Position numbers and translations under genes: made by a program | Notes under the pieces: model-generated | Told to the model about the DNA's origin: nothing | The model's input: only the letters and a program-made list of their open reading frames with translations | Databases searched by the model: none | NCBI GenBank assembly: GCA_030430565.1 | Contig: JAUIKS010000005.1 | Coordinates: 124,001 to 188,000, forward strand | Direction of reading: 5' to 3' | Source of the DNA: Polyangia bacterium | GTDB taxonomy: Bacteria > Myxococcota_A > Polyangia > Nannocystales > Nannocystaceae | Length of the DNA stretch: 64,000 nt | Part shown: one piece after another, positions 34,670 to 45,724 of the stretch | How the letters are laid out: each line of letters opens with the position of its first letter | Position numbering within the stretch: the first letter of the stretch is position 1

Positions 34670-35887
34670 ATGCCGTGCATCGACGCCCAGGGAGAGCGCC
34701 CCAAGATCGGTCTCGTGCTGTCGGCCGGCGGAGCGCGCGGCGCCTACGAGGTCGGCGTGCTCCGCTACATCCGCGAGCGCATCAAGATCAATACACGCTT
34801 CGATGTCGTCACCGGCAGCAGCATCGGCGCGCTCAACGGCTCCTTCATCGCGGCGACCTGCAACCGCCCGCGCGCCCAGGGCCGGGCCCTGGCGCGCATC
34901 TGGAACGACCTGCGCCTCGACCAGATCCTCAAGTTCGGCTGGACGCAGCTCGTCAACCTCCCCCAGATGCTGCTCGGCCGCGGCCTCGGCCGCGGCTCGA
35001 TCGACCCCGGCGGCGGGTTGATCGACCCGAGCGCGATGCACTCGATCATCCGCGAGCGGCTGCCCTGGCGCGGCATCACCGAGAACCTCCGCGGCGGCCA
35101 TCTCGACGCGCTCAGCTGCACCGCGACGGAGGTCGCGACCGGCGTCGTCACCGTGTTCATCCAGACCCGCGCCGGCTCGGTCCCGGCGAACTGGCGACAG
35201 GCCCCCCACCACGCGGTGCGGCACGTCCAGATCAACGCCGACCACGCGCTCGCCTCCGGCGCGATCCCGATCCTGCTCCCCGCCGTGCGCATCAACGGGC
35301 GACTCTACGCCGACGGCGGCCTGCGCCAGAACACGCCGCTGCGCCCAGCCAAGCATCTCGGCGCCCGCAGGCTGCTGATCATCGGCCTGCGCCACGAGCC
35401 GAACGAAGACGAGTACGTGACCATGCGCCGCGAGATGAGGAACCTCGTCCCGAGCGCGCTGTTCATGCTCGGCAAGGTCCTCAACGTCCTGCTGCTCGAG
35501 CAGGTCGAGCACGACCTCGCGCGGATCGAGCGGGTCAACGCGCTGCTGCGCGCCGGCACCGAGGAGTTCGGGCCCGCGTTCGCCGAGCGCCTGGCCGCGC
35601 GCATGCAGTCGCGCCGCTACGACCCGATCCACACCCTGCTGATCCGCCCGAGCGAGGACCTGGGGAAGATCGCGTGGGAGGTCGTCAAGCAGGGCGGGCT
35701 CGCCAACCACTCGGGCGTCGCCGTGCGCCTGATCAAGCGCGCCGTGCAGGCCGACGGCGCGCGCCAGGAGAGCGACCTCGCCAGCTACCTGCTGTTCACG
35801 CCGGAGTACACGCGCCGGCTGATCGAGCTGGGCTACCGCGACGCCGAGAGCCGCCACCAGGAGCTGCTCGAGCTGTTCGACTGCTGA
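34670..35887 (+). CDS. patatin-like phospholipase
   Basis: A 405-residue serine lipase-like enzyme of the patatin family. Oxyanion-hole loop SAGGARGAYEVGVL at about residue 18, nucleophile elbow GSSIGAL (GxSxG) at about residue 48, and catalytic Asp in YADGGLRQNTPL near residue 214. No signal peptide, so it should act from the cytoplasmic side on membrane lipids. The C-terminal 130 residues are helical (RYDPIHTLLIRPSEDLGKIAW is a segment also seen in other bacterial patatins). CGGGG lies before the ATG. Convergent with the outer-membrane protein gene. Confidence 0.9.
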   Translation: MPCIDAQGERPKIGLVLSAGGARGAYEVGVLRYIRERIKINTRFDVVTGSSIGALNGSFIAATCNRPRAQGRALARIWNDLRLDQILKFGWTQLVNLPQMLLGRGLGRGSIDPGGGLIDPSAMHSIIRERLPWRGITENLRGGHLDALSCTATEVATGVVTVFIQTRAGSVPANWRQAPHHAVRHVQINADHALASGAIPILLPAVRINGRLYADGGLRQNTPLRPAKHLGARRLLIIGLRHEPNEDEYVTMRREMRNLVPSALFMLGKVLNVLLLEQVEHDLARIERVNALLRAGTEEFGPAFAERLAARMQSRRYDPIHTLLIRPSEDLGKIAWEVVKQGGLANHSGVAVRLIKRAVQADGARQESDLASYLLFTPEYTRRLIELGYRDAESRHQELLELFDC

Positions 35888-35896
35888 GCAGCGCGC

Positions 35897-38413
35897 TCAG
35901 AAGCCGAACAGGTAGACCATCTTGACGAACAGGATGTCCTCGTCGCGGGCATCCTGCGCGAACAGGTTCGAGAACTGGTTCCCGGGGCGGAACGCGACCG
36001 GCGCCCCGCCCTCGCCCAGCGCGGTCCGGTGCGTGTAGGCCAAGAACAAGAAGCTCCCCGGCGTGTACTCCCAACGCAGGATCGAATTCGAGATCAGGCT
36101 CGTCAGCCCCTGATCGACCACTCCGGCGTAGGGCGCCGCCTGCAGGCGGTTGAGCGGCACGAGCACGTCCGGCGCGGTCAGGTAGAAAAATTCGTCGTGG
36201 CGCGCGGTCGTGTACAGCAGCTGGTTGTAGGTCTGCAGCGTCAAGGTCGGGAGGATCCCGATCGTCCCCCGCAGCACCGTCGTCATCGTGACGATGTCGC
36301 CGCGCGCGAACACGGGGATCGAGCCGACCTCCTCCTCCGTGACCCAGCGCGGCCGCCCGAAGCTGGCGTTGAGGTCATATCGAAGCGTGAGCTGCAGGCG
36401 GTCGACGGGGCGCAGGCGCAGCTCGGCCCCGATGTCCGGCCCGGGGAGGCCGTTCTGCTCGCCGTAGGCCCAGTTGATCACCCCGACCACGCGCCGGTTG
36501 TCGGGCGTGAAGAAGTTTCCGCCGGTCCACCAGTGCAGCGGGACCTCGTAGGGGATGTTGCCGCGGGTCTCGTAGAGGTCGAGCTGCGGCAAGTGACCGC
36601 CGGCCCAGTAGCCGAGGCCCCACTGGTTCATGGTCGTGACGTTGAGCCGCGCCATCAGGTGCTTCTGCATGACCTCGCCGCGGAAGCTCGACTGCACGCG
36701 CGTGCTCACGCCGCCCCGCAGCTCGCGGAGCCGCCCGACCGGCTGCGCGTTGAAGACCTCGAAGTCCGCGGCGCCGTCGATGTAGTTGGCGAAGCGCATG
36801 AAGCCGAGGTCGTTGAAGTTGGCGCCCGGCGTGAGCAGCTCGCCGCGCAGGTTGACCCACGTGTTCTTGCTCGTGCGCTCGAGGTTGCCCGAGGCGCCCA
36901 CGCCCGCGTCCTCCCCGTCGTGCGTCGCGATCACCTGGGCGTTGTGCCGCCAGCGCTCGCGAAACCGCAGCCGGTAGTCAAAGCCGCCGGTGAAGGCGTC
37001 GGGGTCCTCGCCGCCGCGGTTGACCGCCGTCGCTATCATGCCGACGCTGGTCAGGCTGTCGAACTCCCGACGCACCCGCACGACGGAGAATTGCGTGGTC
37101 GGATCGACCGTGACCGGCCGCTGGTAGTCGTCGCTGTAGCGCTCGACGCCGTAGGTCGGCCCGGTCGTCGCCGTCAGCGCGCCCACGCGCCAGTTCGGCC
37201 CGATGTTCCCGGTCAAGCGCACCGCGCCGAGGATCCGCGTCAGCGGGTCGAGCTCCGCCAGCTCGCCGGTCTCGGGCTCGTCGACCCCCGGGACATCGCG
37301 CGCGGTGAGGTCCGCGTTCCCCGGCTTGGGCGCGGCGCCGATCCGGCGCGAGTAAAACAGCTGAAAGCGCGTCTCGAAGATCTCCTTCGACTCGAGGAAG
37401 AACTGCCGACGCTCCGGGAAGAACACCTCGAAGGGCCCGAGGTTGAGGACCGCCGGGTCGACCTCCGCCTGCCCGAAGTCGGGGTTGACCGTGAGGTCGA
37501 GGGTGAGGTTGCCGGTGATCCCGTACTTCACGTCGTAGCCGCCGTTGGGCATCACCGGCCACGAGTAGTCGAGGCTCCCCTCCGGCCGGCGGATCGCCAC
37601 GCGCATCGAGGTGTAGGGGCGCAGCTCGAGGTTCAGCCCGGGCTCGACGCCGCGGACCCCCTCGTAGTCGAGCGCGTAGGACATCCGACCGGGCAGGCCC
37701 TGCGGGATCGGCGAGAGCACCGCGACCTCGCCGAGCTCGTTGACGCGACGGCCGATGTTGATCCCGAAGGTGTACTCGCCCTGGGCCTCAAAGCGCAGCG
37801 TCGCCCACGGGATGAACATCTCGGCGCTCCAGCCACGCTCGGTCTTGCGCGCGGACGCCTGCCACACGCCGTCCCACAGCGAGTCCTCGCGGCTGTCGCG
37901 GGAGAGCTGCGAGTCGAACTGCGCGCTCGAGGGGTTGACCGCGAACACGAAGCCGGTGGTGTCGTCGTTGTTCGCGTCGATCTCGAGCCAGACGCGATCG
38001 CTCGGCGTCAGCTGGTCCTTTCGCGAGAACGCGCCGCGCACGTTGTCGGGGTCGTCGAGGCAGTCGAACGCGAGGTACAGGCCATCTGTCCCGTAGGCCA
38101 CGCGGACCTCGGTCCGGCGGCTCGGCGCCGCGCCGTAGCGCGGCTCCGTCTGGATCAGCTCGGGCAGCAGCGGCACCGCGCGCCACGCCGCCTCGTCGAT
38201 CCGCCCGTCGATCGTGAGCGCGCGGTCGTCGATCCGCGCCGACCGCAGCTTGACCGACTCCACGCGCGCGGCCCCCACGACCGCCGGCGCGCCGCGGCCC
38301 TCGCCCTCGCCCTCGCCAGCGCGCGTCGGCTCGGACCTGTCCTCCGGGCCTTCTGCTTGGGGCGCCGCCAGCAGCAGCGTCAGGAGGGGTGCTACGAGGT
38401 TCACGGAGCCCAC
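35897..38413 (-). CDS. DUF5916/CBM9-like outer-membrane beta-barrel protein
   Basis: An 838-residue exported protein. After a short signal peptide (NLVAPLLTLLLAAPQA) comes a carbohydrate-binding-module-9-like domain (about residues 60-230: LTIDGRIDEAAWRAVPLLPEL, VRVAYGTDGLYLAFDCLDD, DSLWDGVWQASARKTERGWSAE), then a long beta-rich region with aromatic-rich alternating strands, and a C-terminal Phe (VKMVYLFGF), the usual end of an outer-membrane barrel. This is the DUF5916 pattern, found in Bacteroidota and myxobacteria, of unproven function. The first in-frame codon is GTG at 38413; a GTG at 38404 would give a more compact signal. Confidence 0.85.
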   Translation of the reverse strand: MGSVNLVAPLLTLLLAAPQAEGPEDRSEPTRAGEGEGEGRGAPAVVGAARVESVKLRSARIDDRALTIDGRIDEAAWRAVPLLPELIQTEPRYGAAPSRRTEVRVAYGTDGLYLAFDCLDDPDNVRGAFSRKDQLTPSDRVWLEIDANNDDTTGFVFAVNPSSAQFDSQLSRDSREDSLWDGVWQASARKTERGWSAEMFIPWATLRFEAQGEYTFGINIGRRVNELGEVAVLSPIPQGLPGRMSYALDYEGVRGVEPGLNLELRPYTSMRVAIRRPEGSLDYSWPVMPNGGYDVKYGITGNLTLDLTVNPDFGQAEVDPAVLNLGPFEVFFPERRQFFLESKEIFETRFQLFYSRRIGAAPKPGNADLTARDVPGVDEPETGELAELDPLTRILGAVRLTGNIGPNWRVGALTATTGPTYGVERYSDDYQRPVTVDPTTQFSVVRVRREFDSLTSVGMIATAVNRGGEDPDAFTGGFDYRLRFRERWRHNAQVIATHDGEDAGVGASGNLERTSKNTWVNLRGELLTPGANFNDLGFMRFANYIDGAADFEVFNAQPVGRLRELRGGVSTRVQSSFRGEVMQKHLMARLNVTTMNQWGLGYWAGGHLPQLDLYETRGNIPYEVPLHWWTGGNFFTPDNRRVVGVINWAYGEQNGLPGPDIGAELRLRPVDRLQLTLRYDLNASFGRPRWVTEEEVGSIPVFARGDIVTMTTVLRGTIGILPTLTLQTYNQLLYTTARHDEFFYLTAPDVLVPLNRLQAAPYAGVVDQGLTSLISNSILRWEYTPGSFLFLAYTHRTALGEGGAPVAFRPGNQFSNLFAQDARDEDILFVKMVYLFGF

Positions 38414-38749
38414 TCACGGGCGCGCCCAGGCGCACGCGGTCATCCACCGCTGCGGGCGAATCAGCGGCTCGAGCGCGACGCTCGGCTTATAACAACAGAC
38501 GGTCGCTCCTGCAGCGCGCCCGCGTACACGACGACGGCGCGCCGCGGACACGCGCCGCGCCGCGCCGCGCTGTCGCGTTTGAGGATCGATCGAAGGTGCG
38601 CCGCCGCGACGCCGCGCTCGGGCGAGCGCGACGCTCGCTTCGCGCTCGAACACCCGCACAGCCCTTGAGACAGGTTAGGGTGAGCTTTCACACCCTATCG
38701 AGACGGGCGACGCTCGCCTCGTGCCCGCCGCTGCGTGTACACCGGGCCC
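38414..38749. other. divergent intergenic region
   Basis: No protein gene I can support. An inverted repeat TAGGGTG-N8-CACCCTA (38676-38697) lies 53 bases before the dehydrogenase start, overlapping the place where its promoter would be (TTGAGA at 38665-38670), so it could be an operator. A very GC-rich CGCCG-type tract (38535-38575) follows TTATAA at 38487-38492. Confidence 0.45.
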
Positions 38750-39919
38750 ATGCCGTACAACCTCGTAACCCTTGGTGGAGACGGAACAGGCCCTGAGGTC
38801 ATGCGTGAGGGACTGCGCGTGCTCGACGCGGTCTCCTCGGTGCTCGGCCTGTCCTGGAACACCGAGGACATCCCCTGCGGAGGTCAGTACTACCTCGAGC
38901 ATGGGCGCGACTGGCCGGAGGGCGCCGGCGATCGCTGCGCCGCCGCCGACCTGATCCTGCTCGGCGCCGTCGGCTGGCCGTCGCCCACGGGCTCGGGCCC
39001 GGTGACCATGAAGGACGGCAAGATGGCCGGCTTCTCCCCGGTCATCGGCAACCGCATGCGCCTGAACCTGTTCGCCAACGTCCGCCCGGTCAAGCTCTAC
39101 GAGGGCGTGTCGCACCGCATCCACGGCGCGCACAAGCAGGTCTGGGAGCCAGGCCGCGTGGACATGGTGATGATCCGCGAGAACACCGAGGGCCTGTACG
39201 CCCCGACCGGCGGCAAGCTCTCGCCGGGCGGCGTCGACGAGGTCGCGATCGACACCCGCGTGATCACCCGCCGCGGCAGCGAGCAGGTCATCCGTCACGC
39301 CTTCGAGCTCTGTAAGCGCCGCAACAAGGGCGCGCCGAAGGACGGCAAGCTGCGCGTCACCGCGATCGTCAAGGACAACGTCCTCTACGGCTGCCGGCTG
39401 TTCCGCGACATCTTCTTCAAGATCGGCGAGGAGTACCCCGAGATCGAGAAGGACACGGCGATCGTCGACGCCTTCACGCAGTGGCTCATCGGCCAGCCCG
39501 AGTACTACGACGTGTGCGTCACGACCAACATGTTCGGCGACATCGTCACCGACCTCGCCTCGACGCTGCAGGGCGGCATGGGCATGGCGGTCGGCGCCAA
39601 CGTCGGCCACGAGCACGGCATGTTCGAGCCGATCCACGGCTCGGCGCCGCGCCACGCCGGCAAGGACAAGGTCAACCCGATCGCGATGATCCTGTCCGTC
39701 AAGGAGGGTCTCGAGTGGCTCGGCGGGCGCAAGAACGACCCCGCGCTGACCACCGCCGCCGCCGCGATCGAGGAGGCGGTCCAGCAGGTGCTCAAGGCCG
39801 GCGACACGCTGACCTACGACCTCGTGGGCCTCGAGAAAGCCGCGCCCTGCTCGGCGGTCGGCAAGGCGATCGCCGAGGTCGCCGCCGGGGTCGCGCGCGC
39901 GCGCCTGAGCGCGAGCTGA
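38750..39919 (+). CDS. isocitrate/isopropylmalate dehydrogenase-family enzyme
   Basis: A 389-residue beta-decarboxylating oxidoreductase. Landmarks: GGDGTGPEVMREGLRVL at the N-terminus, RENTEGLYAPTGG near residue 140, the metal-binding Asp pair in MFGDIVTDLAS near residue 264, and GSAPRHAGK near residue 298. RENTEG rather than RELTGG points away from classical 3-isopropylmalate dehydrogenase towards the isocitrate/homoisocitrate/tartrate branch; the cofactor loop is not decisive to me. ATG at 38750 gives MPYNLVTLGGDG; the longer GTG start adds five residues. A hairpin follows the gene. Substrate needs phylogeny. Confidence 0.85.
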   Translation: MPYNLVTLGGDGTGPEVMREGLRVLDAVSSVLGLSWNTEDIPCGGQYYLEHGRDWPEGAGDRCAAADLILLGAVGWPSPTGSGPVTMKDGKMAGFSPVIGNRMRLNLFANVRPVKLYEGVSHRIHGAHKQVWEPGRVDMVMIRENTEGLYAPTGGKLSPGGVDEVAIDTRVITRRGSEQVIRHAFELCKRRNKGAPKDGKLRVTAIVKDNVLYGCRLFRDIFFKIGEEYPEIEKDTAIVDAFTQWLIGQPEYYDVCVTTNMFGDIVTDLASTLQGGMGMAVGANVGHEHGMFEPIHGSAPRHAGKDKVNPIAMILSVKEGLEWLGGRKNDPALTTAAAAIEEAVQQVLKAGDTLTYDLVGLEKAAPCSAVGKAIAEVAAGVARARLSAS

Positions 39920-39938
39920 GAGTTCCGCGAACAAGTCT

Positions 39939-39980
39939 GAGGCCGCGAGCGCTTCTTCGAGAAAGCGCGCTCGCGGCCTC
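39939..39980 (+). terminator. hairpin after the dehydrogenase gene
   Basis: GAGGCCGCGAGCGC and GCGCTCGCGGCCTC form a perfect 14-bp stem with a 14-base loop. The stem is followed by TTCG, so it is a probable terminator with a weak T-tract. Confidence 0.6.
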
Positions 39981-40004
39981 TTCGCGTCGTCGTGCGGCTC
40001 GCTC

Positions 40005-40109
40005 GACGCCCTGTTGCGCGCCGCCGATGATGATGACCGCGGTCGCTACCATGAACACCGCGCGCCAGCCGAGGCTGGCGGTCGTGTCGACGTAGAGCCC
40101 GCCGCGGCG
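40005..40109 (-). pseudogene. possible MFS-transporter remnant
   Basis: On the minus strand GLYVDTTASLGWRAVFMVAT and AVIIIGGAQQ read like part of a major-facilitator transporter membrane segment (the LGWRAVF pattern is common in them). The fragment has no start, is out of frame with both neighbours and is only about 35 residues, so chance similarity is possible. Confidence 0.2.
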
Positions 40110-40113
40110 GCTG

Positions 40114-42504
40114 TCAGCCGACGACCGCGGTCTCGACGAGCTCCACCGGCAGCAGCTTGCTCGGCGGCCCCGAGCACACCAGCCACAGCTGATGGGCCGC
40201 GCGCGTCACCGCGATATGCAGCAGATGTCGTGACGCGACCACCTCGGGGTAGTTCTGCGCCGTCGGGTCGAGCACGATCACGTAGTCGAACTCGAGGCCC
40301 TTCACGTGCCGGACATCGGTGACGTCGATCCCGGGCTTGAAGCTGAAGTCCTGGCGCGCGACGCGACGCAGGCGCGGGACCTCGGCGACCCGAAGTGACT
40401 GATAGTACACGTCCGCCTGCTGCGGGTACCGAGTGACCAGCGCGACGCTCGCGGTCGGCTCGCGCTGCATGAGCCCGCGCAGCGCCTCGGCTAAGAACGC
40501 GACCGACTCGCCGATGTCCGTGAACGGGTAGAAGCCCACGGGCGCGCCGTCCCGCGCGATCAGCTGATCCTCGGGGTTGTGCAGCGGGCCGAGCACGACG
40601 CGCGAGAGCTCCATGACCTGCCGCGTCGAGCGGTAGGTGATCTGGAGCGGCTGGATCGCGACGTGCGGCAGCCCGGCGTCCGCGAGCAGGCGTGGCCAGT
40701 CGGTGAAGCCGTTATCGAAGATCATCTTCTGCGCGCGGTCGCCCGCGATCGTCACGCTCTTGCCGGCGCTGACGCAGTCGAGCAGCACGCGAACCTCGAT
40801 CGGGCAGAGGTCCTGCGCCTCGTCGATGACGACGTGCTCGTACTCAAACCGCCGCCCGCTCGGGAAGAAGATCCCGCCGTGCTTGAGCTGCAAGAGCCGC
40901 AGCAGCAGCGCGTCGTCCTCGGGGTCGAGGCCGATCCCGAGCGCGCGACGCTCTCGCGCCCGGGTCTTGCGGGTGTTGAGGCCGTGACGCGCTCGCTCGC
41001 GCTCGTCGTCCTCGTCGACCGGCTCCTCCTCGCGCTCATCGAGCTCGGCCTTCTTGGCGCACCAGCGGACGATCGTCGCGACCTCCGTCTCGCTGAACTC
41101 GCTGGGCAGCTCGCGCAGCGCGGCCTCGAGCGACTCGCTGTCGGTCATCAGGTCCATCCAGTCGCCCTCGACATCGCGCAGCGACTCGTAGATCGCCCGC
41201 AGCGCGGTGTCGGCCGCCGCGCGGGTCGGCGGCGGCACGGATCGACCGGTATGACTCTTAAGCCAGTCTCGAGTCCTGCGCGCGCGAACCACGGGGGCCA
41301 GGCGCGCGTTGCCGTCCCAGGCGCGGAGGACCTCCTCGCCCCGCGGGCGCGCGCCGACGCGGCGCTCGAGCAGCGCGCGCGCGGACGTCACCTGGCGCTC
41401 TACGTGACGCTCGATCATCCGCAGGATCGCCGGGTGCTTCTTGAAACGCGCGACCGACTCCGGGGTCGAGTCGACGTACTCCAGCGGCAGCCGCAGCTTA
41501 AGCCTGCGCAGCAGCTGCGTGCTCCAGCGGCGATAGGTCGTGACCTGCACGCCCTCCACGCCCAGCGAGGGCAGCACGTGGCGGATGTACTCGACCAGCG
41601 CCGCGTTGAACACGACGATCAGCATGTTCTTGGCCGAGAACCGGCGCGGGTCCTGGTAGTTGAGGTAGGCGACGCGGTGCAGCGCGACGGTCGTCTTGCC
41701 CGAGCCCGCGCCGCCCTGGATCAGCACGATCCCGGAGTCCGGGCGCGTGATCAGCATGAACTGCTGTCGGTCGATCAGCGCCGTGATCTCCTGCAGGTGC
41801 TTGTCAGCGCGCGGCTGATCGTCGTCGCCGTGGATCCCGAGCTGCCCACGCGTCACGCGGGTCGCCGTGCCCACGCCGCCCTCGAGGGTCGGCCGCATCG
41901 AGCCCACGGCGTCGCGCCAGCGACCCTTACGATCGGAGACGAAGGTCCCCTGGGGCGCCGCGACCCGGCGGAGCTTGGCGCTCGTGACCGCGAGCGAGCG
42001 CCGGATCAACACCGTGCCCTCGAGGCTGCGCTCGTCGAACTCTTCCTCGTACTCGTCCTCTTCCTCGTAGCGGTAGTAGAGGCGGCTGACGGGCGCGTTG
42101 CGCCAGTCGACGATCGAGAGGCCGTCGCCGTCGTCGAGCAGCGTGCGCTTGCCGATCAACACATCTCGCTGCCGCGAGCTCTTGGAGTCACGCAGGCGCA
42201 GATGACCGAAGTACGGGCTGTTGGGGTCGACCGGGAGATCGCGACCTTGTCCGCGGGAGCGGTTCAGCGCGGCGACCTGATGCATCTGATCGACGAGGGA
42301 GGCCACGTCCTCCTCCTTGGCCTCGGCGATCGCGTCGCGCAGCTCAATGAGCTGATCGTCGAGGCTCTCGATCTTCTCGGGCGCCGCGACCCGGGCGAGG
42401 CGGGCCTGCAGGCGCTCGAGGATCTCGCGCTCCTCCGCGACGATTCGCTGGCCCTCCGGGCTCAACGCGCTTATGTCCTCCTGCTCCTGGATGTCCTGAG
42501 ACAC
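40114..42504 (-). CDS. HelD-like superfamily 1 DNA/RNA-polymerase-associated helicase
   Basis: A roughly 796-residue UvrD/REP-type SF1 ATPase. N-terminal coiled coil (EREILERLQARLARVAAPEK), Walker A GGAGSGKTTVALHR near residue 265, motif II DEAQDLCPIE near residue 561, TYRSTRQV, KGLEFDYVIVLDP and the AVTRAAHQLWLV motif VI. HelD proteins of this build pry apart stalled RNA polymerase; the N-terminal coiled coil and the long insertion between the 1A and 2A halves support this subtype. The first in-frame codon is a TTG at 42522; the GTG at 42504 is preferred. Not clustered with RNA polymerase genes. Confidence 0.85.
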   Translation of the reverse strand: MSQDIQEQEDISALSPEGQRIVAEEREILERLQARLARVAAPEKIESLDDQLIELRDAIAEAKEEDVASLVDQMHQVAALNRSRGQGRDLPVDPNSPYFGHLRLRDSKSSRQRDVLIGKRTLLDDGDGLSIVDWRNAPVSRLYYRYEEEDEYEEEFDERSLEGTVLIRRSLAVTSAKLRRVAAPQGTFVSDRKGRWRDAVGSMRPTLEGGVGTATRVTRGQLGIHGDDDQPRADKHLQEITALIDRQQFMLITRPDSGIVLIQGGAGSGKTTVALHRVAYLNYQDPRRFSAKNMLIVVFNAALVEYIRHVLPSLGVEGVQVTTYRRWSTQLLRRLKLRLPLEYVDSTPESVARFKKHPAILRMIERHVERQVTSARALLERRVGARPRGEEVLRAWDGNARLAPVVRARRTRDWLKSHTGRSVPPPTRAAADTALRAIYESLRDVEGDWMDLMTDSESLEAALRELPSEFSETEVATIVRWCAKKAELDEREEEPVDEDDERERARHGLNTRKTRARERRALGIGLDPEDDALLLRLLQLKHGGIFFPSGRRFEYEHVVIDEAQDLCPIEVRVLLDCVSAGKSVTIAGDRAQKMIFDNGFTDWPRLLADAGLPHVAIQPLQITYRSTRQVMELSRVVLGPLHNPEDQLIARDGAPVGFYPFTDIGESVAFLAEALRGLMQREPTASVALVTRYPQQADVYYQSLRVAEVPRLRRVARQDFSFKPGIDVTDVRHVKGLEFDYVIVLDPTAQNYPEVVASRHLLHIAVTRAAHQLWLVCSGPPSKLLPVELVETAVVG

Positions 42505-42643
42505 GATCTGTGTGCATAGCAAATGCCTCCTGGGCAGACCAGCGCGCGCTCGCGGCGACCGCCGGCCCGCGGTCCAAGTCGCAGCTTCGCGCGCGCGCTG
42601 TCACACAGCTGTCATCTACGCGGGCGGAGTCCGACCAAAATTG

Positions 42644-42673
42644 AAAAAAAAGCGCCGCCCGGCGGGCGACGCT
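42644..42673 (-). terminator. rho-independent terminator of the VWA-protein gene
   Basis: On the minus strand AGCGTCGCC and GGCGGCGCT pair (one G-U) and are followed by TTTTTTT. A second perfect 11-bp hairpin (ACATCGCCGGC / GCCGGCGATGT, 42686-42711) lies directly after the stop codon. Confidence 0.85.
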
Positions 42674-42722
42674 CTTTTGTGGAGAACATCGCCGGCCATC
42701 GCCGGCGATGTCGTGGTTTCGC

Positions 42723-45392
<2,670 letters not shown>

Positions 45393-45724
45393 CGCTCTTG
45401 TAGTCCTCTCTATTGATTGCAAGGCCCCTCCGACGCCGGAAGGGCGAACGACGGCGTGGGTTCCCACGCCCGACGCCGTCAAATGGTGGCTGGGTTTGAA
45501 CCCCCCTGTCCTCGAAGGACGTTACGCGAGCAACGAAAGGGCGTCAACTTGCCAGTGGCGGCCGCATGACGCTTTGCACCGGTGCGTCGCGCCGTGACCT
45601 CGAGCGTTCCGGGCGTGAACCAACACACGAACTTCTTCCCGCTTCGGAACGCTCAGGAGTGATTCCGTGACCGGCCGAGGGTCCTCTCGCGGGAGCGCCA
45701 CAGGCTCGCGCGCGATAGGGCGGT
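45393..45724. other. divergent intergenic region
   Basis: Upstream of both the VWA-protein gene and the M28 peptidase gene. I find no protein-coding frame with recognisable sequence and no strong repeat. It should hold the two promoters. Confidence 0.5.

Noticed and set aside
39990..40113. A full small gene between the dehydrogenase and HelD-like genes
   Set aside because: Only a short hydrophobic fragment is visible, without start or signal; listed as a low-confidence remnant instead.
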